Shown: positions 6,230 to 14,200 of the stretch, one piece after another
Layout of the letters: every line of letters starts with the position of its first letter
Numbering within the stretch: position 1 is the first letter of the stretch
Source: DATAQC01 sp039649175
GTDB lineage: Bacteria; Actinomycetota; Acidimicrobiia; Acidimicrobiales; AC-14
DNA length: 20,165 nucleotides
Reading direction: 5' to 3'
NCBI GenBank assembly: GCA_039649175.1
Contig: JBBWZS010000176.1
Span: forward strand, 1 to 20,165
Position numbers and translations under genes: made by a program
Notes under the pieces: model-generated
The model's input: the letters and a program-made list of their open reading frames with translations, nothing else
Told to the model about the DNA's origin: nothing
Databases searched by the model: none

Positions 6230-6784
6230 ATCGCCTCCATTCGTTCAGGGACCCACCGGCGGCTGCTGTTCGGGGCGGTCGTCGGCGTAGGTCTGGCCAT
6301 CGTGGCCATCGTGGCCGTGGTGGCGCTGAGCAACGACGGTGGCGGCGGTCCGGGAGTCACCAGACCCACCTCGTTCGACCTGCCCGCCCTCTCGACACCG
6401 GGTCGGGTGCGCCTTGCCGACTTCCGCGGCAAGCCCGTGGTGGTCAACTTCTTCGCGTCCTGGTGCTCGTCGTGTGACTTCGAGCTGCCCGGTTTCGCCA
6501 AGGTCTCCGACGAGCTCAAGGGCAAGGTCACCTTCGTGGGCGTGGACGCCCTGGAGACCGGTGACCCGCTGTACATGCCCAAGCGCCACAACATCCTCTG
6601 GTGGCCCCTGGCCAGCGACATCGGGGGGGCGAACCACAGCGGCCTCCACGATGCGCTGGGGGGCGGGACGGGGATGCCCGTGACCGCGTTCTACGACGCC
6701 AACGGCAAGGTGCTCGCCGTCGAGCGCCAGGCGCTACCCGAGAGCTCCCTGCGCTCGGAGCTCCAGCGCCTCTACGGGATCTGA
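6230..6784 (+). CDS. Membrane-anchored TlpA/ResA-like thioredoxin; apparent ATC start
   Basis: A thiol-disulfide oxidoreductase facing the outside of the cell membrane, likely reduced by CcdA. Domains from ATC 6230 (184 residues): short basic n-region with THRR, one hydrophobic anchor (about residues 12-36), a Gly-rich linker, then a thioredoxin fold with VVNFFASWCSSCDFELPGF (Cys79 and Cys82 of WCSSC) and the cis-proline in GMPVTAFYD (Pro150). The family reduces apocytochrome c or other exported thiols. The first standard start is GTG at 6302, which would cut the anchor to about eight residues and remove its basic flank. The frame is closed upstream by TAG 6218-6220; ATC 6230 seven bases after AGGA is the best start, ATT 6239 a second option. 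The gene is divergent from the 111-residue gene, with 77 bases between them. Confidence 0.88.
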   Translation: MASIRSGTHRRLLFGAVVGVGLAIVAIVAVVALSNDGGGGPGVTRPTSFDLPALSTPGRVRLADFRGKPVVVNFFASWCSSCDFELPGFAKVSDELKGKVTFVGVDALETGDPLYMPKRHNILWWPLASDIGGANHSGLHDALGGGTGMPVTAFYDANGKVLAVERQALPESSLRSELQRLYGI

Positions 6785-6829
6785 CCTCGGGCTCGTCTTG
6801 GCCGCTGCCGGGCCCCACCTGCGCCTCAG

Positions 6830-6835
6830 TACACT
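6830..6835 (+). promoter_or_regulatory. Possible -10 element for the penicillin-binding protein gene
   Basis: TACACT matches the TANNNT form of an actinobacterial -10 hexamer and lies 36 bases before the ATG at 6872. No convincing -35 was seen at the usual distance. Transcription would start near 6842, leaving a leader of about 30 bases that contains AGGG at 6866-6869. Confidence 0.3.
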
Positions 6836-6871
6836 GACCCGAGTGCGCTCGTCGACGAAGGCAGTAGGGCG

Positions 6872-9190
6872 ATGGCACTGACAACCCGGGTACCGCCGTC
6901 CGAGCGTCCCCCCGGAGGGTGGCCGGTGGCGGTCGGGGGGGCATCGACGGGTCTGTGGTGGACCACCATCGGCGCCGTCGTGGTGGCGCTGATCACGCCG
7001 GTGCTCGTGTCCGGCTTGCTCCTCGCCATGCTGTACGACCCGCCCGGTGGTGACCTGCCCACGCCCAAGGCCGGCATCGACTCCCGCATCACCAAGATCC
7101 TCGACGCCCACGGCAACCAGCTCGGCACCCTGCACCGCTTCGACACCCGCATCCAGGTCGCCCGCTCAGACATCCCCCAGAACCTGAAGGACGCGGTGGT
7201 GTCCATCGAGGACAAGCGCTTCTACGCGCACTCCGGCCTCGACTTGCAGGCCCTTCTCCGGGCGCTGTGGACCGACCTGCAGGGAGGCAGCTACCAGCAG
7301 GGAGGGTCGACGATCACCCAGCAGTACGTGAAACGCAACTACACCGGGCCCAAGCGGACGCTGTCGCGCAAGATCCGGGAGGCGGCGCTGGCAGGAAGGG
7401 TCGAGAACAAGCTCGGCAAGGACGAGATCCTCTACCGCTACCTGTCCGACGTCTACCTGGGTAGCGGCGCCTACGGGGTGGGCGCGGCGTCCGAGAACTA
7501 CTTCCGCAAGCCGGTCAACGAGCTGACCTTGTCGGAGGCGGCCACCCTGGCCGGGCTCATCCAGGCGCCGTCGGCCGACGAGCCCCGGAGCAACACCGGC
7601 GCAGCCGAACTGCGGCGCGAGACAGTGCTCAAGGCCATGCTCGACCAGGGCCGTATCACCGACGCCGACTACAGCGCCGCCCTGTCCCAGCGCCTCCGGG
7701 TGGCCACCGAGCTCACCAAGCCCTCACCGTCGACCACCCTCGTCTACCCGCCCGAAGAGGTCCAGTCCCAGTACCCCTACTTCGTCGACTACGTGCGCCG
7801 GTACCTCATCGCCAAGTACGGCGAGGACCAGGTCTACGAAGGCGGCCTGCAGGTGGAGACCACCATCGACGCCCGCCTCCAGGGGATGGCGGAGGCATCG
7901 GTGACCAACACCCTCCAGGGCACGTCGGCGCCCCTGGACATGGCCCTGGTGTCGCTCGACCCCAAGACCGGGTTCGTCAAGGCCATGGTCGGGGGGCGCG
8001 ACTTCACCAAGTCCCAGGTGAACCTGGCCCTCGGCAACTGCGCCGGCGCCGCGAAGCCCGACGACGGCGGCCCCATCTGCATCGACGGTGGGGGCACCGG
8101 GCGCCAGCCGGGCTCGTCGTTCAAGGCCTTCACCCTGGCCAAGGCCTTCGAGGAGGGGATCACGCCCGACAAGGTCTACAGCGCCCCGGCGTCGTTCACG
8201 ATCCCCAACTGCTACAAGTACAGCTCCGGCGCAGGCTGCACCATCCACAATGCCGAGCCGGCGGGCTTCGGCTCCCTGTCGGTGCGTTCGGCCACTGCCG
8301 AGTCGGTGAACACCGTGTTCGCCCAGCTCATCCTCGACGTCGGCATCCCCCAGACGGCGGAGATGGCCCACCGCCTGGGCATCACCATGGTGCGCCCCGA
8401 CGCCAAGTTGCCCAACAGCAACCAGTTGTACGGACCCGGCCTCACCCTGGGGGCGGCAGAGGTGTCGCCCCTCGACATGGCGTCGGCCTACAGCGTGTTC
8501 GCCAACCGGGGCCAGCAGGAGCCGGCCACGCCGGTCATCAAGGTCACCGACGCCAAGGGCAAGGTCCTGGAGGACAACACCTCGCGCAAGGGCCGCCGTG
8601 TCCTCCCCGAGGTCATCGCCGACAACGTCAACGACGTGCTCAAAGGCGTCATCACCGGCGGCACCGGCACGGCTGCGGACATCGGCCGTCCCCTGGGCAG
8701 CGCCGGCAAGACGGGCACGGCCGAGAACTTCAGCGATGCGTGGTTCGTGGGCTACACCCAGACCCTGGCCACGTCGGTGTGGATGGGCTATGCCGACTCC
8801 CAGAAGCCCCTGACCGACATCAAAGGCGTCGCTGAGGTCTTCGGCGGCACCTTCCCCGCCATGACCTGGAAGGACTACATGAGCCAGGCGCTGGGCAACG
8901 AGCCCGACATCCCGTTCCCGGCACCGGGACCGCTCCCGTCGGCGACGACCACGACGCAGCCCGGGTCGGGCCCGGGCGGCTCGGGCGGGAGCTCCGACCT
9001 CCCTCCCTACGACCCCTCAGCCACCGCTCCCGCCAGCGTGCCGGGCGTCACCCTTCCTCCCCGACCGGCCTTCAGCGTGCCCCCGTTCACGCCGACCACG
9101 GTGGTGACGCCCCCGTCCACCCGGGCGACGACACCGTCGACGACACCGTCGACGACGCGGACGCCCGTCCCGACCACCCGCAAACCGTGA
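6872..9190 (+). CDS. Class A penicillin-binding protein (transglycosylase/transpeptidase)
   Basis: Bifunctional peptidoglycan synthase of 772 residues that polymerises lipid II and cross-links stem peptides outside the membrane. An N-terminal anchor lies at about 31-54. The GT51 domain follows, with the catalytic Glu113 in SIEDKRFYAH, GGSTITQQYVKRNY (144-157) and RKIREAALAGRVE. The transpeptidase domain shows all three penicillin-binding motifs: SSFK (Ser415, Lys418), SVN (478-480) and KTGTA (Lys613). The last 90 residues are a Pro/Thr/Ser-rich tail without a PASTA domain, probably disordered in the wall. The ATG has AGGG close upstream. Its TGA overlaps the GTG of the next small membrane gene (GTGA), so the two are probably translated together. 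The family is PonA/PBP1-like; which cellular role (elongation or division) cannot be read here. Confidence 0.95.
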   Translation: MALTTRVPPSERPPGGWPVAVGGASTGLWWTTIGAVVVALITPVLVSGLLLAMLYDPPGGDLPTPKAGIDSRITKILDAHGNQLGTLHRFDTRIQVARSDIPQNLKDAVVSIEDKRFYAHSGLDLQALLRALWTDLQGGSYQQGGSTITQQYVKRNYTGPKRTLSRKIREAALAGRVENKLGKDEILYRYLSDVYLGSGAYGVGAASENYFRKPVNELTLSEAATLAGLIQAPSADEPRSNTGAAELRRETVLKAMLDQGRITDADYSAALSQRLRVATELTKPSPSTTLVYPPEEVQSQYPYFVDYVRRYLIAKYGEDQVYEGGLQVETTIDARLQGMAEASVTNTLQGTSAPLDMALVSLDPKTGFVKAMVGGRDFTKSQVNLALGNCAGAAKPDDGGPICIDGGGTGRQPGSSFKAFTLAKAFEEGITPDKVYSAPASFTIPNCYKYSSGAGCTIHNAEPAGFGSLSVRSATAESVNTVFAQLILDVGIPQTAEMAHRLGITMVRPDAKLPNSNQLYGPGLTLGAAEVSPLDMASAYSVFANRGQQEPATPVIKVTDAKGKVLEDNTSRKGRRVLPEVIADNVNDVLKGVITGGTGTAADIGRPLGSAGKTGTAENFSDAWFVGYTQTLATSVWMGYADSQKPLTDIKGVAEVFGGTFPAMTWKDYMSQALGNEPDIPFPAPGPLPSATTTTQPGSGPGGSGGSSDLPPYDPSATAPASVPGVTLPPRPAFSVPPFTPTTVVTPPSTRATTPSTTPSTTRTPVPTTRKP

Positions 9191-9462
9191 TCGTCCTTCT
9201 CATCATCCTGGTCGTGGCCGCCGTCGGGGGGATGGCCGCCTACGTGATCATGCAGTACTCCGGCGTGGGCTCGGCGTCGTCGTCGCCCGGTGGCACGCCG
9301 TACCTTTCGGGTCGGGGCGACACCCGCAGGGACAGTGTTCTGTCGGAGCGCATCGCCGATGCGTCGCCCGGCTGCCTCATCGCCGTGCTGGTCACCGTGG
9401 GCATGTGGCTGACCCTGTGGGCCATCCTGTTGATCCTCGGCCTGCGGGTGCTCACCGCCTGA
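9187..9462 (+). CDS. Small membrane protein coupled to the penicillin-binding protein
   Basis: Not recognised as a named family. A 91-residue protein with two hydrophobic helices, one at the very N-terminus (VLLIILVVAAVGGMAAYVIM) and one near the C-terminus (CLIAVLVTVGMWLTLWAILL), joined by a polar loop of about 40 residues. The GTG start overlaps the TGA of the PBP gene in a GTGA, the classic sign of translational coupling, which is also the main argument that it is a real gene. A role as a PBP accessory is inference from position only. It is convergent with the FMN reductase gene, only 13 bases away. Confidence 0.75.
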   Translation: MIVLLIILVVAAVGGMAAYVIMQYSGVGSASSSPGGTPYLSGRGDTRRDSVLSERIADASPGCLIAVLVTVGMWLTLWAILLILGLRVLTA

Positions 9463-9475
9463 GGCCGGTCTGAGA

Positions 9476-10048
9476 TCAGCCTGACCCGGGAGGGCCGGCC
9501 CGGCGGGCGTGGTCGGCCAGGGCGGCGTGGTCGGACAGGGCGGCCACCACCGCGACGATCCTCGCGGTGATGTCGGGATCGGCGATCAAGCCGTCTGGGC
9601 CCACGTCGCTGCGAAGCACCGGTATGTGGGCGCAGGCGGCGGACGCGATGTCGGCGCCGGTGCGGGAGAGCACGATCCCGAGCGACTGGTAGGTGTCCCT
9701 GGCCCCGGTGGGCGAGGCCGAGGCGTTGACCCACGCGATGGGCATCCCGTAGGTCTCGCCCCCACCGACGGTCCAGTCCAGCAGGTTCTTGAACGAGCCC
9801 GGGAGGCCGCCGGCGTACTCGGGAGTGGACAACAACAAGGCATCGGCCGCCCCGATGCGCGCCCGCAGCTCGGCCACCGCCGGGTGCACGACCTCACCGT
9901 CGTCGTCGGGGTTGAAGTGCGGGAGCGCACCGAGGCCGTCGTAGAGCACGACCGAGATCCCGTCGGGGGCGGCGGCGGCGGCCGTGCGCAGCAGAGCGGT
10001 GTTGGTCGCCCCTGCCCGCAGGCTTCCCGAGATGGCCAGGATCACCAT
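9476..10048 (-). CDS. NADPH-dependent FMN reductase family protein
   Basis: A flavodoxin-fold oxidoreductase of 190 residues, the usual length. Seen: an N-terminal beta strand and phosphate loop ILAISGSLRAGATNTALLR, and the flavin-binding signature STPEYAGGLPGSFKNLLDW. Proteins of this family reduce FMN, quinones, azo dyes or metal ions with NAD(P)H in the cytoplasm; the substrate cannot be told. The ATG at 10048 is chosen over an upstream extension because the beta strand of the fold begins immediately after it, and because it overlaps the stop of the DUF983 gene by one base (TGATG), implying coupling and one operon. Confidence 0.9.
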   Translation of the reverse strand: MVILAISGSLRAGATNTALLRTAAAAAPDGISVVLYDGLGALPHFNPDDDGEVVHPAVAELRARIGAADALLLSTPEYAGGLPGSFKNLLDWTVGGGETYGMPIAWVNASASPTGARDTYQSLGIVLSRTGADIASAACAHIPVLRSDVGPDGLIADPDITARIVAVVAALSDHAALADHARRAGPPGSG

Positions 10049-10419
10049 CAGGTCCGATCTCTTGGCTCTTTGGCCCCCTGGGGCCGGATGATCAGGTCGA
10101 TGGCCGACCACAGCGTGCGGGAGAACGGGTAGAACACCATGGGGGCGATGACGGCGAGGACCAGGGACACGATCAGCACCGGGATGACACTGGCCTCGGG
10201 GTCGGTCGCCAGGAGGATGATGCAGGGGACGATCCCCCCGAGCAGGACGAGGCCCTCGGTGACCCCGAGGTTGATGACGTAGGCGCCGAGAAAGAAACCT
10301 TCCTCACGCTCGAACCGGTAGCCGCAACCGGGACAGCGGTCCCGCATCCGGAACCACCCCGTGTACAGACCGCCGCTGCCGCACAGCGGGCACCGCTTGG
10401 TCAGGCCACGGCCGATCAT
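10048..10419 (-). CDS. DUF983 zinc-ribbon membrane protein
   Basis: A 123-residue protein with the DUF983 layout: an N-terminal zinc-ribbon-like cysteine set (Cys10, Cys13 in KRCPLCGSG and Cys29, Cys32 in DRCPGCGYRF), the conserved EREEGFFLGAYVINLG stretch, and two membrane helices (about 47-71 and 78-97). The family's role is not established; some members sit near cytochrome oxidase genes. ATG 10419 is chosen because the family starts right before the first CPxCG; the longer frame upstream is Arg/Pro-rich shadow that overlaps the preceding gene. No strong Shine-Dalgarno is visible. It is second in a three-gene minus-strand group and overlaps the FMN reductase by one base. Confidence 0.87.
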   Translation of the reverse strand: MIGRGLTKRCPLCGSGGLYTGWFRMRDRCPGCGYRFEREEGFFLGAYVINLGVTEGLVLLGGIVPCIILLATDPEASVIPVLIVSLVLAVIAPMVFYPFSRTLWSAIDLIIRPQGAKEPRDRT

Positions 10420-10463
10420 GCGGCCCGGGGACGGGGGCCGCCGGGGCAGGGGCTCCTGGGAGC

Positions 10464-10853
10464 TCAGTGCAGGAGCAGTTGCCGGGCTCGGGTGGGGGCC
10501 ACGATGCCCAGGTGCTCGAGGGGCAAAGGCAGGGCAGCGGCGCCTGCGCCGGCCCAGGGACGGGGGCGACGCGGCTCCCGCGGCGACGACGACCCGCCCC
10601 AGCCCCGGTACACCAGCAGGCCGTAGAGGGCGCTGGTCTCGATGTCGAGGGTGGCGACGACGGCGGGGTTGGTCCGGAAACGTTCCCACGCCTCTTCGTC
10701 GGGGAAGGCCAACTCGAGCACGATCCCCCACCGCAGGTGGTGGAAGCGCCAGTCGACGGCACCGTGCAACAGGGCGGACTCGATCAGTCCGTCGGCATGG
10801 GCCTCGGCCCACAGGCTGGCGGGGAACTCCCCGTCCACCACTTCGATCGACAT
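10464..10853 (-). CDS. Conserved hypothetical protein, 129 residues
   Basis: No named family is recognised with certainty. The first 90 residues look well folded: VVDGEFPASLWAEAHADGL, then HHLRWGIVLELAFPDEEAWE followed by RFRTNPAVVATLD, then LYGLLVYRGWGG. The pattern of a beta strand, an acidic turn and an amphipathic helix resembles small alpha/beta-barrel dimeric proteins (antibiotic monooxygenase or stress-responsive type), but no catalytic residues can be named. The last 35 residues are Pro/Arg/Ala-rich. ATG 10853 is the listed start; a GTG at 10865 in the same frame, eight bases after a TACTCT element, is a good leaderless alternative. It is the first gene of a minus-strand group with the DUF983 gene 44 bases downstream. 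Confidence 0.75.
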   Translation of the reverse strand: MSIEVVDGEFPASLWAEAHADGLIESALLHGAVDWRFHHLRWGIVLELAFPDEEAWERFRTNPAVVATLDIETSALYGLLVYRGWGGSSSPREPRRPRPWAGAGAAALPLPLEHLGIVAPTRARQLLLH

Positions 10854-10873
10854 TTCATGGCTCACGGCTGCAC

Positions 10874-10879
10874 AGAGTA
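10874..10879 (-). promoter_or_regulatory. Possible -10 element ahead of the 129-residue hypothetical
   Basis: On the minus strand TACTCT fits TANNNT and ends eight bases before an in-frame GTG at 10865. Transcription would begin at or within a few bases of that GTG, so the message could be leaderless. No clear -35 is seen. Confidence 0.35.
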
Positions 10880-10965
10880 CGCCGTCGGCAGACGGGCGGC
10901 TGACGACCGTCGCCCGGCACGAGGCGCCGGCCCCGCCTGCTTGGATTCCTGCTCCGAGGGTAGAA

Positions 10966-10975
10966 GTTGTACAAC
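10966..10975. promoter_or_regulatory. Perfect palindrome GTTGTACAAC between divergent genes
   Basis: A perfect 10-base palindrome lies in the 165-base space between the divergent 129-residue gene (minus) and the 30-residue membrane peptide gene (plus). It is AT-richer than its surroundings and is a candidate repressor operator. A TACCGT element (10985-10990) that could be a -10 for the plus-strand gene lies ten bases downstream. Confidence 0.35.
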
Positions 10976-11018
10976 CCCCGCGGCTACCGTCGCGGCGTCG
11001 TCCGATGGAAGGAAAGTC

Positions 11019-11111
11019 ATGGCTCTCATCATCTGGCTGCTGCTCATCTTCGTGGTCGCCCTGGTGGCCGGTTTCGGCTGGCGGATCGGCACCCGCGGCC
11101 GCCGGTACTGA
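11019..11111 (+). CDS. 30-residue single-helix membrane peptide
   Basis: A short gene with a good ribosome site, GGAAGGAAAG ending three bases before ATG 11019, and a TGA at 11109-11111. The product has one hydrophobic helix (ALIIWLLLIFVVALVAGFGW) followed by a basic tail RIGTRGRRY, so the C-terminus should be cytoplasmic. Codons in the helix use mostly C-ending triplets like neighbouring genes. Many actinobacteria have small membrane peptides of this form; no function is known. It has its own short intergenic leader with a possible -10 (TACCGT 10985-10990) and is convergent with the tRNA gene 24 bases away. Confidence 0.6.
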   Translation: MALIIWLLLIFVVALVAGFGWRIGTRGRRY

Positions 11112-11135
11112 CGCCGGGTGAGGGGTGTCCACCTC

Positions 11136-11212
11136 TGGTGGGCCGTACTGGACTTGAACCAGTGACCTCTTGCGTGTCGAGCAAGCGCGCTACCAGACTG
11201 CGCCAACGGCCC
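11136..11212 (-). tRNA. tRNA-Val (GAC anticodon), with C at position 33
   Basis: A full cloverleaf is readable on the minus strand: acceptor GGGCCGT pairing with ACGGCCC (7 bp), D-stem GCGC/GCGC with GG in the loop, anticodon stem CTTGC/GCAAG, T-stem ACTGG/CCAGT with loop TTCAAGT, discriminator A and an encoded CCA (11138-11136). The anticodon loop is TCGACAC, giving anticodon GAC at 11178-11176, which reads GUC and GUU valine codons. Position 33, almost always U, is C here (11179). The body otherwise looks like actinobacterial valine tRNAs. GUC is a heavily used valine codon in the window. The gene begins 21 bases after the stop of the proline dehydrogenase gene on the same strand. Confidence 0.93.
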
Positions 11213-11215
11213 CTG

Positions 11216-11239
11216 GGCTGAGCGTAGCGCCTCTCAGCC
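11216..11239 (-). terminator. Hairpin between proline dehydrogenase gene and tRNA-Val
   Basis: GGCTGAG at 11216-11222 and CTCAGCC at 11233-11239 form a perfect 7-bp stem with a 10-base loop. It includes the TGA of the upstream gene and ends three bases before the tRNA 5' end. It could terminate the putA message or mark a processing site if the tRNA is co-transcribed. There is no U-tract. Confidence 0.45.
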
Positions 11240-14200
11240 GCCCTTCCCGGTGTCACTGACGGGGGCGGGGGCGAAGCCCTGGCGAAGGGTGTTCTCGCTG
11301 ACCACCCGGGGATCGACGAACTGGAACAGGTAGTCGGGACCGCCGGCCTTGGAACCGACCCCGGAAAGGCCGTAGCCCCCGAACGGCTGATACCCGACGG
11401 CGGCGCCGGTGATGACCCGGTTGACGTAGACGTTGCCGGCCCGCAGCTCTTCGACCGCCAGCCTGATGTGCGACGGCGAACGCGACATCACCCCCGCAGT
11501 CAGGGCGTAGTCGGTGTCGTTGGCCAGGAACAGGGCGTGATCGAACGACTCGGCCCGCTGCACCGCCAGTACCGGGCCGAAGATCTCCTCGGTGGCCAGA
11601 CGGGCGTGGCCGGCCACGTCTCCCACGATGGTGGGGCCGACGAAATAGCCCTCGTCGGGCACGGCGTCGGCTGCCAGCAGCACCTCGCCCTCGGCCTGCC
11701 CCAGCTCCACATAGGACCTCACCCGCGCCAGGGCGTCGGCATCGATCAACGGCCCCACGTCGGTGCCCATGTGACGCGGGTGGCCGACCACCAGGTCGGC
11801 GGCGGCGCCCACCAGGCGCTCGACCACAGCCTCGTAGACGGCGTCGACCACGACCAGGCGCGAAGCGGCCGAGCACTTCTGGCCGGCGTAGCCGAAGGCC
11901 GAGGCCACGGTGATGGGGACGACCTGGTCGACGTCGGCATCGGCATCGATGATGAGGGCGTTCTTGCCGCCCATCTCGGCGATCACCCGCTTGACCTGGC
12001 GCTGCCCCGGTCGGTGAACGGCCGCCGACTCCACGATGTCCAGGCCCACATCCCGCGACCCGGTGAAGGCGACGAAGGCCACGTCGGGGTGACGCACGAG
12101 GTGGGCCCCCACCTGCTCGCCCGACCCGGGAAGAAAACCGAGCACCCCGTCGGGCAGCCCCGCCGCCACCAGGGCGTCCACCAGGCGGGCAGCCACCGCC
12201 GGTGTCTGCTCGGCGGGCTTGAAGATCACGGCGTTGCCGGTGACCAGGGCGGCGACGACCATGCCGGTGGGGATGGCCAGCGGGAAGTTCCACGGGGCGA
12301 TCACCACGCCGATGCCCCTGCCCGAGTACCGCAGGGAGTTGCGTTCGCCGGGCGCCGATGACACCTCACCGCCGGCGTCGAGACGCAGCGCCCGGCGTGC
12401 GTAGTACTCGCAGAAGTCGATGGCCTCGGCCACGTCGGCGTCGGCCTCGGCCCAGGGCTTGCCCGCCTCGAACACCTCGAGGGCGGCCAGGTCGTGGCGG
12501 TGGTCCCTCAGCCACGCCGCCGCCCGGAACACCACTGCCGCCCGCTGGCGGACCGGCGTGCGCCGCCATCCGGGCCAGGCCCGCTGGGCGGCCTCGACGG
12601 CGGCGTCGGCATGGTCGGGCCCACACGAAGCCGACACCGCGACCGTCGTGGTTGGCTGAGCCGGGTCGACCGACGAGATGGTGGCGCCGGTCGTCACCAG
12701 CCGCCCGCCGATCACCGCCGGCACCCGGCCCCCCAGGGCCTCCCGGCCGGCCCGGTCGACGGCGACCGAGAACGTGGCTCGCACCTGGCCCCGGCGCCAC
12801 TCGGCCAGTGGCTCGCGCCGGTGGGGGCCGGGGTCGGCGGCGTCGGTGGCGGTGCGCACCGGGGGCTCGGGCACGGCGGGCACGGCGACCGCGGGTGGTC
12901 GCAGCATCTCGTCGAGCTCACGCCCGTCGACGAAACGCTGGCGCACGAAGCTCTCGTTGGCGGTGTTCTCCAACAACCGGCGCACCAGGTAGGCCATCCC
13001 CGGGACGAGCTCGCCGACGGGGGCGTACACCCGCAGGCGCAGCCCCATCCGGCGCACGGCGGCGTGGACGGGCTCCGCCATGCCGTGGAGCATCTGGATC
13101 TCGTAGCCATGGTCGGGGATGCCGAGCGAGCGGGCGTACTCCACCGCGTAGGCCAACGAGCGCAGGTTGTGGGTTCCGAAGGCGGCCCTGACCTGGCCGT
13201 GGTGGTCGTGGAGGAGGCGGACGCAGCGCTCGTAGTTGGCGTCGGTCTGCGCCTTGTCCTGGTAGACGGGAACGGCCCACCCCTGGGCGCCGGCGATCAC
13301 CGTCTCGGTGTCCCAGTAGGCGCCCTTCACCAGGCGGACGGTGAGCGGGCGAGCCCGGGACGCGGAGAAAGCGATGAGATCGGCCAGGTCGTCGTAGGAG
13401 TCCCGAAGGTAGGCCTGCACGACCACCCCCGCCTCCACCTCGGCCAGCTCCGGCTCGCTCAACAACCCCCGGAACAGGTCGAGGGTGAGGTCCTTGACCT
13501 CATAGTGCTCGGCGTCGAGGTTGACGAAGGCGCCGAGGCCGCGGGCCTGGTCCAGGATCGCCCGCAGACGCCTCCGGGCCCGGGCCAGCCCGTCGTCCCT
13601 GGTGAGCGGCGAGTACCGAGACGCCAGCGCGGTGGGCTTGACGCTGACGTTCACCCGGGCCAGGGGCCCGGCGTCGTCGGCCTCGAGCAGGTCGGCGGTG
13701 GGCCACCCGGCGGTTGCCCGGGCCAGGGTGGAAAGCAGGTCGCCGACCCGGGCGGCGTAGCGGTCGGCCTCGGACTCGGTGATGGTCTTCTCCCCGAGCA
13801 GGTCGACGGTGAACGCGCTCCCGTCGCGCCACAGCCGCTCGAGCCCGCCGACGGCATGGGCGGGATCGGTCCCGATGATGAACTGCTCGGCCACCCGTGA
13901 GATGTTGCGCCGGGCCAGGCCGGCGGCAGCCGCCGAGCCGAAGGGCAGGTGGTCGGCCATGCCCAGGCCGAGATCGAGCACCTTGGGGACGTCGGGGCCC
14001 TCGAAGTAGTCGTCGAGGTGGGCCAGCACGTCGGCGTCGTCGGTGGTGACCGGGAACACGTCGACGAAACGGAACAACTCGGTGCGGAACGACGGGTGGG
14101 ACATCGCCCACTCGAGCATGCGCTCGCTCCACCACGACGACTGGACCACTTTGGCCCGTCGTCCCGCCAGGCCGGCCAGGTGCCGGGCCAGCGTCGTCAC

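Noticed and set aside
9463..9505. Terminator between the 91-residue gene and the FMN reductase gene
   Set aside because: Only short or interrupted inverted repeats are visible, such as CTGA-GA-TCAG, and GGGCCGGCCC lies inside coding sequence.
10420..10812. 131-residue N-terminal extension of the DUF983 gene
   Set aside because: Arg/Pro-rich, overlaps the conserved upstream gene in another frame, and the family starts at the first CPxCG.
12358..13900. Long plus-strand frames opposite putA
   Set aside because: Arg/Pro-rich or Gly/Val-rich shadows; putA is conserved throughout on the minus strand.
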